A stretch of DNA of 64,000 nucleotides from Micromonospora endolithica (GCF_003626595.1 NZ_RBAK01000006.1:357146-421145), one strand, 5' to 3'; positions 1 to 11,276 are shown, counted from the stretch's first letter. Numbers and translations are program-made. The notes: generated by a model not told the origin, from the sequence alone.

Positions 1-1004
1 AGGACCAGCGCGAGGTGCACGACCGGGCCGACCCGCCGGGCCCGTCCCGGTCCGGCGGCCCGGCGGTACGCGAGCACCGCGACCACCGCGGCGATCCCCA
101 GCAGCACCGGGTAGAGCAGCCCGGACCAGCGGGTCCACGTCGTGCACCCGTCGACCGGGCACAGCCCGTGCGCCAGCGGTACGCCCTCCAGCAGCGCGCC
201 GCGCAGCCGCTCCGACCAGGGTGGCGTCGGCCCGGCCCGGGTGCTGATCTCCCGGAACACCGACAGCGAGTCCTCACCGGGCGGGGCGACCAGGTTGTCC
301 CAGGCCATCGGGGCGACGCCGACGGCGAAGCCCGCCACCAGCAGCGGTCCCGCCCAGCCCAGCAGCTCCCGCCGCGCCACCCACAGCAGCACCAGCCCGG
401 CCGCCCCCAGGTAGGGCAGGATCAGCCAGTCCGACCACACCGCCACCCCGGCGAGCAGTCCGAACGCCCCGACGGCCAGCCGCCGGTGGCGGATCGTGCC
501 GCCGGCCAGCCCCACCGCCACCAGCAGCATCAGCAGCACCGCGACCTTGACCTCCGGCCGCCCGCCGACCACGGTGATCTGGTCGCGGACCACCCGCTCG
601 CCGCCGAGCGCCAACAGGCCGACGACGAATGTGGCGAACCACGGCGAGCCGATCCGCCGGGTGAGCCGGTGGATCAGCCAGAGGAACAGCGCGTACAACA
701 CCAGCAGCGGCAGCCGCAGCACCGGCCAGCTGGGCCCGACCGCCGCGACCAGCGGCGCGGCCAGGTACGACTCCAGCACACCCATGTAGCGCTGCCCGTA
801 GAGGAAGACCGGGAACTCCCGGCCCTGCGCGATGTGCAGCGCGGCCAGCCCGAACGTCGCCTCGTCGCTGTTCGACACCGGCGTGGTGCGCAGGGTCAGG
901 ACCAGCCGGTACGCGACCCCGGCCACCCCCAGCAGCAGCGCGACGAGCGCCGGCCGGTCGAGCCGGGGACGCCACCGCCCCCCGTGCTGAGCAGATCGCG
1001 ACAC
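1..1004 (-). CDS. Polytopic membrane glycosyltransferase, GT-C/ArnT-like (3' end outside window)
   Basis: The reading frame begins at a GTG at 1004 (MSRSAQHGGRW...) with a G-rich Shine-Dalgarno (gggggc) about 8 bases upstream, and runs off the left edge after about 334 residues. After a short basic N-terminus there is a first membrane helix (about residues 18-35), then a periplasmic loop with SNSDEATFGLAALHI and YGQRYMG. That loop resembles the acidic first-loop motif of GT-C enzymes such as ArnT and the protein mannosyltransferases, which use polyprenyl-phosphate sugars. Several further hydrophobic segments follow, including runs of LLVLYALFLWLI and VKVAVLLMLLVAVGLAGG type. The family assignment is by fold-like pattern only. 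The acceptor and sugar are unknown. Confidence 0.72.
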   Translation of the reverse strand, partial: MSRSAQHGGRWRPRLDRPALVALLLGVAGVAYRLVLTLRTTPVSNSDEATFGLAALHIAQGREFPVFLYGQRYMGVLESYLAAPLVAAVGPSWPVLRLPLLVLYALFLWLIHRLTRRIGSPWFATFVVGLLALGGERVVRDQITVVGGRPEVKVAVLLMLLVAVGLAGGTIRHRRLAVGAFGLLAGVAVWSDWLILPYLGAAGLVLLWVARRELLGWAGPLLVAGFAVGVAPMAWDNLVAPPGEDSLSVFREISTRAGPTPPWSERLRGALLEGVPLAHGLCPVDGCTTWTRWSGLLYPVLLGIAAVVAVLAYRRAAGPGRARRVGPVVHLALV

Positions 1005-1162
1005 GACCAGCGCCCCCGTCGTCGTCCCGACCGGAGTGTTTCACGCGCCGGCGGGGGACCGGGCCGGTTCGCCGTGAACGCGGTGCTGCCGGCGTGCCTG
1101 CGGTGGCCCGGTGAGATCGCCTCACGTGGCCGAGGCGGCGGGCTTGTGGCAGGGTTGCACCC

Positions 1163-2203
1163 GTGCCACCCACTCCCGCCGGCCAGCTGGCCGTACCCAC
1201 CCTGCACCGGGCCGCGCGGATCGAGGACGCCGTGCACCACCTCGTGGAGCGCCGGCTGCGGCGGACCGGGTGGCGGATGAACGTGGTCGCCTACACCGGC
1301 TACGGCGCGCCCGGCTGGGTACGCGTCATGTGCCGGGTGCTGCTGGGACGACCGGACACCCGGGAGCACGGCCGGCTGGAGAAGGTCCGGGGCTGGCGCA
1401 GCTTCACGACCCTGCCCGCCAAACACGTCAAGGTCACCATCACCGCCGGCGGGGTGACCCACGAGACGCAGGCCGACCGCAGCGGCTTCGTCGACGTCAC
1501 CGTGAAGGCCGACATGGTGCCCGGCTGGGGTGCGGTGACCATCGGTGTGCCGGACGCGGAGCCGGTCGAGGCGCCGGTGCGGATCCTCGACCCGGAGGTG
1601 CGCTTCGGCGTCCTCTCCGACATCGACGACACGGTGATGGTCACCGCACTGCCCCGGCCGCTGCTCGCCGCCTGGAACACCTTCGTGCTGGACGAGCACG
1701 CCCGCAACGCGGTCCCCGGCATGGCGGTGCTGTACGAGCGGCTGGTCACCGCCCACCCCGGCGCCCCGGTGTTCTACCTGTCCACCGGTGCGTGGAACGT
1801 CGCCCCGACGCTCACCCGGTTCCTGTCCCGCCACCTCTACCCGGCCGGCCCGCTGCTGCTGACCGACTGGGGACCCACCCACGACCGCTGGTTCCGCAGC
1901 GGCCGGGAGCACAAGCGCATCACCCTGGCCCGCCTGGCCAAGGAGTTCCCCGAGGTCAAGTGGCTGCTGGTCGGCGACGACGGGCAGCACGACCAGGAGA
2001 TCTACCGGGAGTTCGCCGCCGCCCACCCGGAGAACGTGGCCGGCGTGGCGATCCGCCGGCTGTCGCCCACCCAGGCGGTGCTCGCCGGTAGCCTGCCCGC
2101 GCCCGCCGGCAGCTCGTCAGCCGGGCCGGTGGGGCAGAAGTGGCTCTCCGCTCCGGACGGCGCCGGCCTGTGGAAGCTGTTGCGCGACGCCGGCCTGGTC
2201 TGA
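1163..2203 (+). CDS. App1-type phosphatidate phosphatase (DUF2183) family protein
   Basis: A 346-residue cytosolic protein with no signal peptide. The N-terminal half (about 35-140) is a beta-rich domain. The C-terminal half carries the HAD-type signature LSDIDDTV, giving a DxDxT motif at D153/D155/T157, followed by FYLSTGAWN and WLLVGDDGQHD, which match the later HAD motifs of the App1 catalytic domain (PF09949). Yeast App1 is a Mg-dependent phosphatidate phosphatase; the bacterial homologues are less well defined, so phosphatase activity is solid inference but the lipid substrate is not. The GTG start at 1163 has aggg about 9 bases upstream. It stands alone and is divergent from the gene to its left. 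Confidence 0.85.
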   Translation: MPPTPAGQLAVPTLHRAARIEDAVHHLVERRLRRTGWRMNVVAYTGYGAPGWVRVMCRVLLGRPDTREHGRLEKVRGWRSFTTLPAKHVKVTITAGGVTHETQADRSGFVDVTVKADMVPGWGAVTIGVPDAEPVEAPVRILDPEVRFGVLSDIDDTVMVTALPRPLLAAWNTFVLDEHARNAVPGMAVLYERLVTAHPGAPVFYLSTGAWNVAPTLTRFLSRHLYPAGPLLLTDWGPTHDRWFRSGREHKRITLARLAKEFPEVKWLLVGDDGQHDQEIYREFAAAHPENVAGVAIRRLSPTQAVLAGSLPAPAGSSSAGPVGQKWLSAPDGAGLWKLLRDAGLV

Positions 2204-2248
2204 CGCCGGCTCCCGGCGCGTTCCGGGGCGCCGACCGTGCGTTCCCGA

Positions 2249-2314
2249 CATGATCGGCTCGCCTTCATTGATATCGGGCTGTCCAGGCGAGGTTGTCCGC
2301 CCGACTTCAATGAT
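2249..2314 (-). repeat. 66-bp dispersed repeat, family A, copy 1
   Basis: Read on the minus strand, this segment aligns without gaps over 66 bases to plus-strand copies at 11167-11232 and 43099-43164. The core is an imperfect inverted repeat, TCATTGAAGTCGGG against CCCGATATCAATGA, around a loop of roughly 18 bases. It lies between the App1-like gene and the secreted hydrolase. Confidence 0.85.
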
Positions 2315-2384
2315 CCCGGCCGGCCGGGTGGCCGGCCGGTGAAGGATACTTGCGCATCTCATCGATAGACCTGAACATATCTTC

Positions 2385-4409
2385 ATGCGCAGAGACCTTG
2401 GTCGATTCCTTCCCGGTGTGACGCTGACGGCGGCGCTCGTGCTCGGCCTGGCCGTGGTGACCTCCCGGCCCGCCGAACCGGACACCGTGCCGACCGCCGT
2501 GCCGGTGGCCGCCGAGGCGGCCTGCGCGACCGACCCGGCCACCCCGAAGCGGCAGCTCCGCGGCATGTGGATCGCCAGTGTGGCCAACATCGACTGGCCC
2601 AGCCGCACCGGGCTCACCCCGGCCGCCCAGCAGGCCGAGTACCGGGGCTGGCTCGACCTGGCCCAGCAGCGCCGGATGAACGCCGTGGTGGTGCAGATCC
2701 GCCCCGCCGCCGATGCCTTCTGGCCGTCGACCTACGAGCCGTGGTCGCAGTGGCTCACCGGTACCCAGGGCGGCAACCCCGGCTACGACCCGCTGGCCTT
2801 CATGGTCGCCGAGGCGCACGCCCGGAACCTGGAGTTCCACGCCTGGTTCAACCCCTACCGGGTGGCCAACCACACCGATCTCAGCAAACTCGCGGCGAGC
2901 CACCCGGCCCGCACGAACCCGGGCTGGACGGTGAGCTACGGGGGTCAGCTCTACTACAACCCCGGCATCCCGGCCGTCCGCGCGTTCGTGCAGGACGCGA
3001 TGATGGACGCGGTCGCGCGGTACGACATCGACGCGGTGCACTGGGACGACTACTTCTACCCGTACCCGGTCAGCGGGGTGGCCTTCCCCGACCAGGCCGC
3101 CTACGCCCAGTACGGAAGCGGCTTCAGCAGCATCGCCGACTGGCGACGCCACAACGTCAACCTGCTGGTGCAGGAGATGGGCGCGAAGATCCGGGCGGCG
3201 AAGCCGTGGGTGAAGCTCGGCATCAGCCCGTTCGGCATCTGGCGCAACGCCGGCACCGACCCGCTCGGCTCGCGCACCACCGGCCTCCAGTCGTACGACG
3301 CGATCTACGCCGACACCCGGCGCTGGGTGCGCCAGGGCTGGGTCGACTACATCGCGCCGCAGGTCTACTGGCAGATCGGCCACCCCGCCGCCGACTACGC
3401 GGAGTTGGTCCGCTGGTGGTCCGAGACGGTGACCGGCACGGACGTGCACCTGCTGATCGGGCAGGCCACCTACCGCGCCGGCGCGTCCGGGCAGGACGCG
3501 GCCTGGCAGGACCCGGCCGAACTGACCGACCACCTGACGCTCAACCGCAGTCACCCGCAGGTCGTCGGCGACCTCCACTTCAGCGCCAAGGACGTCCGCG
3601 CGGACCGGATCGGGGCGGTCAGCCGGGTGGCGACCGACCACTACCGCCGGCCCGCGCTGGCCCCGGCCGGCACCGGCGGTGCGGCGCCGGCCGCACCGAG
3701 CCTCACCTCGGCGGTACGCGGCACCGGCGGCGTGACGCTGACCTGGCAGCGCGGCAGCACCGGCAGCACGGCCGGGTACGCGGTCTACCGGCTGCCCGGC
3801 GACGGCACGGTCGACCCCTGCGCCCTGGCCGACGCCCGCCACCTGCTCGGTACGGTCCGCGCCTCGGGCGGCAGCGGGACGTTCACCGACGCCACCGCCG
3901 CCGCCGGTGCGACCTACCGCTACCTGGTGACCGCCCTGGACCGGCGGCACCACGAGAGCCCGGCGAGCAACGTGCGGCTGGTCACCGGCGGCGGTGCCAC
4001 GTTCAGCGTGGTCGTGGACAACGCCACCGCCGGGGGCTTCACCGCCGCCGGCACCTGGGGCACGTCGTCCTACCTCCCGGCCCGGTACGGCGCCAACTAC
4101 CGGTTCGCCCTGCCGCAGGCGGTGAGCGATCCGGCCTGGTTCAGCGCGACCCTGCCCGCCGCCGGTGCGTACCGGGTCGAGGTCTGGTACCCGGCCGACC
4201 CCGGCTACAACAGCGCCGCGCCGCACCTGGTGGCCACCGCGAACGGCACCGTGACGGCCACCGTCGACCAGCGGGTCGGCGGTGGGCAGTGGCGGGTGCT
4301 GGGCACCTACGACCTCGCCGCCGGGACGCGCCAGGTCGTCGGGGTCAGCCGCTGGACCAGCACCCCGGGGTACGTCGTCGCCGACGCCGTCCGGATCACC
4401 CGAGTCTGA
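2385..4409 (+). CDS. Secreted GH10-like hydrolase (DUF187) with FN3-like and golvesin-type C-terminal domains
   Basis: A 674-residue exported protein. Residues 1-45 look like a signal peptide (basic MRRDLGR, then a hydrophobic stretch, then a Pro/Ala-rich cleavage region). Residues about 57-370 match the glycosyl-hydrolase-like DUF187/GHL10 family (PF02638): RGMWIASVANIDWPS, YDIDAVHWDDYFYPYPV, and DYIAPQVYWQIGHP. A fibronectin-III-like segment follows (about 435-525), and then a 130-residue C-terminal domain resembling the golvesin/carbohydrate-binding module (FSVVVDNATAGGF..., VEVWYPA). Members are thought to act on cell-wall or exopolysaccharide glycans, but the substrate is not established. 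No clear Shine-Dalgarno precedes the ATG at 2385. The upstream 70 bases are AT-rich for this genome and probably hold the promoter. Confidence 0.88.
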   Translation: MRRDLGRFLPGVTLTAALVLGLAVVTSRPAEPDTVPTAVPVAAEAACATDPATPKRQLRGMWIASVANIDWPSRTGLTPAAQQAEYRGWLDLAQQRRMNAVVVQIRPAADAFWPSTYEPWSQWLTGTQGGNPGYDPLAFMVAEAHARNLEFHAWFNPYRVANHTDLSKLAASHPARTNPGWTVSYGGQLYYNPGIPAVRAFVQDAMMDAVARYDIDAVHWDDYFYPYPVSGVAFPDQAAYAQYGSGFSSIADWRRHNVNLLVQEMGAKIRAAKPWVKLGISPFGIWRNAGTDPLGSRTTGLQSYDAIYADTRRWVRQGWVDYIAPQVYWQIGHPAADYAELVRWWSETVTGTDVHLLIGQATYRAGASGQDAAWQDPAELTDHLTLNRSHPQVVGDLHFSAKDVRADRIGAVSRVATDHYRRPALAPAGTGGAAPAAPSLTSAVRGTGGVTLTWQRGSTGSTAGYAVYRLPGDGTVDPCALADARHLLGTVRASGGSGTFTDATAAAGATYRYLVTALDRRHHESPASNVRLVTGGGATFSVVVDNATAGGFTAAGTWGTSSYLPARYGANYRFALPQAVSDPAWFSATLPAAGAYRVEVWYPADPGYNSAAPHLVATANGTVTATVDQRVGGGQWRVLGTYDLAAGTRQVVGVSRWTSTPGYVVADAVRITRV

Positions 4410-4453
4410 GCGGGAGTACGGCAGCTTCTGGTTGGCGGATGCAGCGGCTCCCT

Positions 4454-4478
4454 GATACGGTACGGAACGTGTCGTATC
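4454..4478. promoter_or_regulatory. Probable TetR operator overlapping the regulator's start codon
   Basis: A 25-bp imperfect palindrome, GATACG...CGTATC, with 9 of 12 positions paired around a central A at 4466. It spans the GTG start of the TetR gene (4469), so binding would repress that gene and the hydrolase behind it. The site is seen directly; its use as an operator is inference from position and symmetry. Confidence 0.6.
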
Positions 4479-5149
4479 TAAACCGGTCCGGTGGCTCGGA
4501 AGCCGCCGCAGGCCCTCGCGGCGGACGCCCCCGCGACGAGCGGCGGGAGCACGACATCCTCGCGGTCGTCGGTGCGCTGCTCGCGGAGTCGGGTTACGAG
4601 GGAGTCACCTTCGAGGAGGTCGCCCGGCGCGCGGGCGCGTCCAAAGCCACCCTCTACCGGCGCTGGAAGTCCAAGCGGGAGATGGTGATCGCCGCGATCA
4701 AGGCGGGCCCGGCGTACCGGGAGGGACCGGACGAGATCGACACGGGCAGTCTCAGGGGTGACCTGTTGGCCCTGTGCCAGCGGCTCGACCGGTCCATGCG
4801 CTCCGCCGACGGCCAGACGGCGATGCTCCTGCTCCAGGCTGGTCTGGAGGACCCCGACCTGTGTGCGGAGATCGAGCGGTCGGTGGGGCCGACCGGTGCG
4901 CGACTACCCGCGAGCGTGATCGAGGCAGCCGTCCGCAGGGGAGAACTGCCCGAAGGCGTCGATACCTTCCCCTACGAGGAGGTCGCCGGCGCGGTGCTCC
5001 TGCTCCGTCGGCTCAACGGGCTGCGGGCCGACGACCACTACTTCGAGGCGCTGGTCGACGCCGTGCTGATTCCCGCCCTGCGCGCCTCGACGACCACCGG
5101 CCGAACGCTGCCGGCCGGCATCTTCTCCGGACACCCCGCAACCCACTGA
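4469..5149 (+). CDS. TetR-family transcriptional regulator
   Basis: 226 residues. The N-terminal helix-turn-helix (about residues 22-75) is typical of the family: ILAVVGALLAESGYEGVTFEEVARRAGASKATLYRRW. The helical C-terminal ligand domain ends with DAVLIPALRA and a short tail. The frame remains open upstream into the preceding gene, so the start is a choice. The GTG at 4469 gives a normal TetR N-terminal length and sits inside a palindrome that would suit autorepression. The alpha/beta hydrolase follows 23 bases after the stop, suggesting that the regulator controls it. The effector is unknown. Confidence 0.88.
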   Translation: MSYLNRSGGSEAAAGPRGGRPRDERREHDILAVVGALLAESGYEGVTFEEVARRAGASKATLYRRWKSKREMVIAAIKAGPAYREGPDEIDTGSLRGDLLALCQRLDRSMRSADGQTAMLLLQAGLEDPDLCAEIERSVGPTGARLPASVIEAAVRRGELPEGVDTFPYEEVAGAVLLLRRLNGLRADDHYFEALVDAVLIPALRASTTTGRTLPAGIFSGHPATH

Positions 5150-5172
5150 TCCCGAAACGACAAAGGAACACC

Positions 5173-6063
5173 ATGAAGCCGTTGACCATCGAAGGATTTC
5201 ACTACCAGACGCTCCCCGGAGAGAAGGGCGTCGACATCAACGTCGCGGTTGCCGGCGACGGCCCCGCGGTGGTGCTGCTGCACGGGTTTCCCCAGACGCA
5301 CTACATGTGGCACCGCGTCGCACCGGACCTCGCCGAGCGACACACCGTGATCGTGCCCGACCTGCGGGGCTACGGCGCGAGCGGCAAACCCGCCGCCGAC
5401 GGTCCCGACACCTACTCGAAGCGGGTCATGGCCCAGGATGTGCTGGCCGTGGCGCGGGAGTTGGGACACGAGCGGTTCGGGCTCGTCGGGCACGACCGTG
5501 GCGCCCTCGTCGGGGTCCGGGCCGGCCTGGACCACCCGCGGGCCGTGACCTACCTCGGCATCCTCGACGTGCTCCCCACCCTCGACACGTGGGCGGTCCT
5601 GCAGGGGGTGCACGCGAAGGTGGCCTGGCATCTCTACCTGATGGCACAGCCGGCCGGCCTGCCGGAGAAGATGATCGCCGCGGTGGCCCCGGAGTTCTTC
5701 GGCTCGTTCCTCGACGCCTGGGACACCGACGGTACGACCTTCACCCCCGAGGTGCGCCAGCACTACATCGACAGCTCGGTCGACGCCGTCGACTCCATCG
5801 TCGCCGACTACCGCGCCACCGCCGGCATCGACCTGGAGATGGACCAGGCCGACCGGGACGCGGGCCGGCGGCTGACCATGCCGGTTGGGGTCATCTCCCA
5901 GGACTGGGGCTCCCAGCTCGGGTTCGACGCGGCGTCGCTCTGGGGCGCCTGGGCTCCCGACCTGACCTACCAGCCGACCCAGGCCGGCCACTTCATGGCC
6001 GAGGAGAAGCCCGCGGAGATCGCCCGTTTCATCACGGACCTCGCCGCCCGCAGCGACGCCTGA
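5173..6063 (+). CDS. Alpha/beta hydrolase of the haloacetate dehalogenase/epoxide hydrolase type
   Basis: 296 residues, with the Shine-Dalgarno AAAGGAAC just before the ATG. The N-terminal segment LLHGFPQTHYMWHRVAPDL and DLRGYGASGKP are characteristic of fluoroacetate-dehalogenase-like proteins. The nucleophile elbow is GHDRGA, giving Asp108 rather than Ser, with Asp132 (LDVLPT) and His273 (AGHFMAEE) completing a D-D-H triad. Of the dehalogenase substrate residues, the Arg next to the nucleophile is kept (R109) and a His is kept (H153). The second carboxylate-binding Arg is Leu112, and the halide-binding Trp after the His is Leu. It is therefore probably an ester or epoxide hydrolase relative rather than a true haloacetate dehalogenase. 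It forms an operon with the TetR gene. Confidence 0.85.
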   Translation: MKPLTIEGFHYQTLPGEKGVDINVAVAGDGPAVVLLHGFPQTHYMWHRVAPDLAERHTVIVPDLRGYGASGKPAADGPDTYSKRVMAQDVLAVARELGHERFGLVGHDRGALVGVRAGLDHPRAVTYLGILDVLPTLDTWAVLQGVHAKVAWHLYLMAQPAGLPEKMIAAVAPEFFGSFLDAWDTDGTTFTPEVRQHYIDSSVDAVDSIVADYRATAGIDLEMDQADRDAGRRLTMPVGVISQDWGSQLGFDAASLWGAWAPDLTYQPTQAGHFMAEEKPAEIARFITDLAARSDA

Positions 6064-6103
6064 CCTCGACCACCCGGAGTCGGTCAACCCGCCGGAGGCC
6101 CCT

Positions 6104-6144
6104 CGACCGACATCGTGCTAGCATTGCTAGCACGATGTCGGTCG
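6104..6144. promoter_or_regulatory. 41-bp perfect palindrome, probable FitAB operator
   Basis: Two 20-bp arms (6104-6123 and 6125-6144) are exact reverse complements around a single central T. The inner part reads GTGCTAGCA-T-TGCTAGCAC. It ends about 16 bases before the antitoxin ATG, where a ribbon-helix-helix antitoxin/toxin complex would be expected to bind for autoregulation. Confidence 0.85.
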
Positions 6145-6160
6145 CCAAAAGGAGAAGGGG

Positions 6161-6406
6161 ATGGCAGCTCTCAGCATCCGTGACCTGGACGACACGGTGA
6201 AGGAGAAGCTCCGCGTCCGCGCCGCCCGGCACGGCCGATCGATGGAGGCCGAGATCCGGGCCATCCTGACCTCGGCCGTCAGCGACGAGGCACCTCGGGC
6301 GGATCTCTTCCACGCGCTTGTCGATCGCTTCACCTGGCTCGGGGGAGTGGACCTCGAGCCGCCGGCCCGCGCCACCCCGCCCCGTGCGGCGGAGCTGTTC
6401 GAATGA
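6161..6406 (+). CDS. FitA-like ribbon-helix-helix antitoxin
   Basis: 81 residues. The N-terminus, MAALSIRDLDDTVKEKLRVR, followed by AARHGRSMEAEIRAIL, is the FitA/VapB-type RHH DNA-binding fold: beta strand, then two helices. The C-terminal 35 residues would bind the toxin groove. A purine-rich Shine-Dalgarno (aaaaggagaagggg) precedes the ATG. The last codons overlap the toxin start (ATGA), giving translational coupling. It probably represses the operon through the 41-bp palindrome immediately upstream. Confidence 0.92.
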   Translation: MAALSIRDLDDTVKEKLRVRAARHGRSMEAEIRAILTSAVSDEAPRADLFHALVDRFTWLGGVDLEPPARATPPRAAELFE

Positions 6407-6828
6407 TCGTCCTCGACACCAACGTCGTGTCCGAACTCATGCGCGGCGAGCCGGCCCCCGTCGTCATCGATTGGCTGCACCGCAACTCGCACGACGGCCT
6501 CTACACGACGACGATCACCGTCGCCGAGATCCGCTACGGCATCGCCCGGCTGCCCGCCGGTCGCCGTCGGGAGTCCCTGCGGCAGGCCGCCAACGAGATC
6601 TTCGCGGCCTTTCCCCGTCAGGTTCTCCCCTTCGACCTTGCCGCCGCCGACGCCTACGCGGACATCGTCGCCGGCCGTGACGGCACTGGCAATGCGATCG
6701 ACGGGTTCGACGCCCAGATCGCCGCGATCTGCCGTTCCCAGGCCGCCACCCTCGCCACCCGCAACATCAAGGACTTCACCGACACGGGCATCGCGATAGT
6801 CGATCCATGGCAGGCGACGAGCGACTAG
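6403..6828 (+). CDS. FitB/VapC-like PIN-domain ribonuclease toxin
   Basis: 141 residues covering one complete PIN domain. The conserved acidic residues are visible: Asp5 (MIVLDTN), Glu42 (TVAEIRYG), Asp103 (GFDAQIAA), and Asp124 in NIKDF. These bind divalent metal in PIN endoribonucleases, which usually cut tRNA or rRNA; the target of this one cannot be read from sequence. It overlaps the antitoxin by four bases. The pair lies between a hydrolase gene and the 3' end of glgB, with no sign of a larger island. Confidence 0.93.
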   Translation: MIVLDTNVVSELMRGEPAPVVIDWLHRNSHDGLYTTTITVAEIRYGIARLPAGRRRESLRQAANEIFAAFPRQVLPFDLAAADAYADIVAGRDGTGNAIDGFDAQIAAICRSQAATLATRNIKDFTDTGIAIVDPWQATSD

Positions 6829-6850
6829 CGATCGCCTGGGCGACCGCGGA

Positions 6851-8940
<2,090 letters not shown>

Positions 8941-8953
<13 letters not shown>

Positions 8954-11034
8954 CGTGGGTCGTCCTTCGTGGGAGCGGTCGGCGCGGTGCCGCCGGACAG
9001 GTCGTCGGGTACGTCCTCGACGGTCAGCTCCGCCGGTGGCGTGGCGGTGGGCACGTCGGGAACGTGGTGGACCGGGCGGCGCACGGTCAGCACGTGCGCC
9101 GGTTGAAGATACGGGTCGAGCCGCACCGCGTTGCGCTGCCCCCAGTCGTAGCTGGTGCCGGTCAGCTCGTCGTGCACGGAGAACCGCTCGTGCCAGTCGA
9201 ACCCCAGCGCCGGCATGTCCAGCGTGGTGTTGCCCCACTGGACGGTCCGCGAGTCGAACGAGCAGACCACGATCACCGTGTTGCCGGTCGCCGGGTCGTG
9301 CTTGGACCAGCACAGCAGCGCGGGGTTGTCGATGTCGTGGAAGACCAGGTTGCGCAGCCGGCGCAGCGCCGGGTTGTCCCGGCGGATCCTGTTGAGGGTG
9401 GCGATGAACGGGGCCAGCGAGCGGCCGTGCGCCTGCGCGCCGGCCCAGTCCCGGGGACGCAGCTCGTACTTCTCGTTGTCCAGGTATTCCTCGGCGCCGG
9501 GCCGGGCCACGTGCTCGAACAGCTCGAAGCCGGCGTACATGCCCCAGGAGGGGGAGAGCAGCGCGGCCAGCACCGCCCGGATCTTGAACATCGGCGGGCC
9601 GCCGTGCTGCAACGACTCGTGCAGGATGTCCGGCGTGTTCGGCCAGAAGTTCGGCCGCATGTAGTCCGCCGCCGCGACCAGTTCCTCGCAGTACTCCCGC
9701 ATCTCGGCCGCCGTCGTGCGCCAGGTGAAATAGGTGTACGACTGGGTGAAGCCGACCTTGCCCAGCCCGTGCATCATCGCCGGGCGGGTGAACGCCTCGG
9801 CCAGGAACAGCACGTCCGGGTCCACCTTCTTGACCTCGGCGATCAGCCACTCCCAGAACTGCACCGGCTTGGTGTGCGGGTTGTCCACCCGGAAGATCTT
9901 CACGCCCTCGCCGACCCAGTGCAGGACCACCCGCAGCACCTCGGCGCGGATGCCCTCCGGGTCGTTGTCGAAGTTCAGCGGGTAGATGTCCTGGTACTTC
10001 TTCGGCGGGTTCTCCGCGTACGCGATGCTGCCGTCGGCCCGGGTGGTGAACCACTCCGGGTGCGCGGTCACCCACGGGTGGTCCGGCGCGCACTGCAACG
10101 CCAGGTCCAGGGCCACCTCCAGGCCCTGCTCGGCGGCGGCGGCGACGAAGTCGCGGAAGTCCTCCGGCGTACCCAGGTCGGGGTGGATGGTGTCGTGCCC
10201 GCCCTCGGCGGCGCCGATCGCCCACGGCGAGCCCACGTCGTCCGGCCCGGGGGTCAGCGAGTTGTTCGGGCCCTTGCGGTTGACCCGGCCGATCGGGTGG
10301 ATCGGCGGCAGGTAGAGCACGTCGAAGCCCATCGCCGCGACGCCGGGCAGCCGCTGCGCGGCGGTGGCGAACGTGCCGGAGCGGGCCGGCGCGTCGACCG
10401 TGGCTCCCATCGCGCCCTCGGAGCGGGGGAAGAACTCGTACCAGGCGGAGAAGAGGGCCCGCTCGCGGTCCACCCAGATCCGGTACTCGTCGCCGGTGGT
10501 GACCAGCTCCCGCACCGGGTGGTCCCAGAGCAGGTCGGCCAGGTCCAGCGCCGGCCCGACCCGCCGGGGCAGCTCCCCGGTCTCGTCGCGCAGGGCCGCG
10601 ACGGCGGCGTCGACCCGCCTGCGGTCCGCCGCCGGCACCAGGTCGCGCGCGGCGGTCAGCACGCGTACGCCCTCGGCCAGGTCGTTGGCCAGCTCCGCCG
10701 GGCCCTGGCCGGCGGCGATCTTCTTGGTCACCGCGTTCTGCCAGGTCAGGTACGGGTCGGAGAACGCCTCGACGGTGAACGTCCACTCGCCGACCGCGTC
10801 GGGTGTGATGGTGGCCAGCCACCGGTCCTGACCGGGCTCACCGGGGCGCATCCGGGTGAACGGGCGGGCCCGCCCGTCCGGGCCGAGCCAGACCACGTTG
10901 CAGCCCAGCGCGTCGTGCCCCTCCCGGTAGGCGCGCGCCGACACCGGTACCAGCTCACCGACCACCGCCTTCGCCGGGTGGCGACCGCAGGAGACGGCGG
11001 GGGAGACGTCTTCGATGGGGAACCGACCAGTCAC
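8941..11034 (-). CDS. glgE: Alpha-1,4-glucan:maltose-1-phosphate maltosyltransferase
   Basis: 697 residues, family GH13 subfamily 3. The N-terminal domain (about 1-180, beginning IEDVSPAVSCGRHPAKAVVG) is the GlgE-specific N/S region. The barrel shows YLPPIHPIGR, the nucleophile Asp384 in KIFRVDNPHTKP, and the acid/base Glu413 in FLAEAFTRPAMM. It transfers maltosyl units from alpha-maltose-1-phosphate to glucan ends, releasing phosphate. The divergent glgM/glgC pair nearby would supply that donor. TreS and the maltokinase Pep2, the other source of maltose-1-phosphate, are not in the window. Confidence 0.97.
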
Positions 11035-11166
11035 CGATTCAACCTACTGCGCGAGATCCTTTCGTGCTCGGCCAAGCGCCGTCGTCGGTGCGTCCCGGGC
11101 TGTGGAGCCCCGTGTTGCGGGGCCTCGTGTTGCGGGGCCCGTGCTGGGCCCCGTGGTCAACTCGGG

Positions 11167-11232
11167 TTCATTGAAGTCGGGCGGACAACCGGGTCCGGAC
11201 ACCCCGACTTCAGTGACCACGAGTCGATCGAG
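11167..11232 (+). repeat. 66-bp dispersed repeat, family A, copy 2
   Basis: The best-preserved copy: TTCATTGAAGTCGGG pairs with CCCGACTTCAGTGA across an 18-base loop. It lies about 130 bases upstream of glgE, in a 490-base stretch (11035-11522) that holds no gene. Confidence 0.88.
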
Positions 11233-11276
11233 GCGGAAGTCGTCGCCCGCGGCCCGCCGACGGCGAGTCGGATGAG

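Noticed and set aside
2307..4226. 640-codon minus-strand open frame opposite the GH10-like gene
   Set aside because: Antisense shadow of a gene with a signal peptide and recognisable domains.
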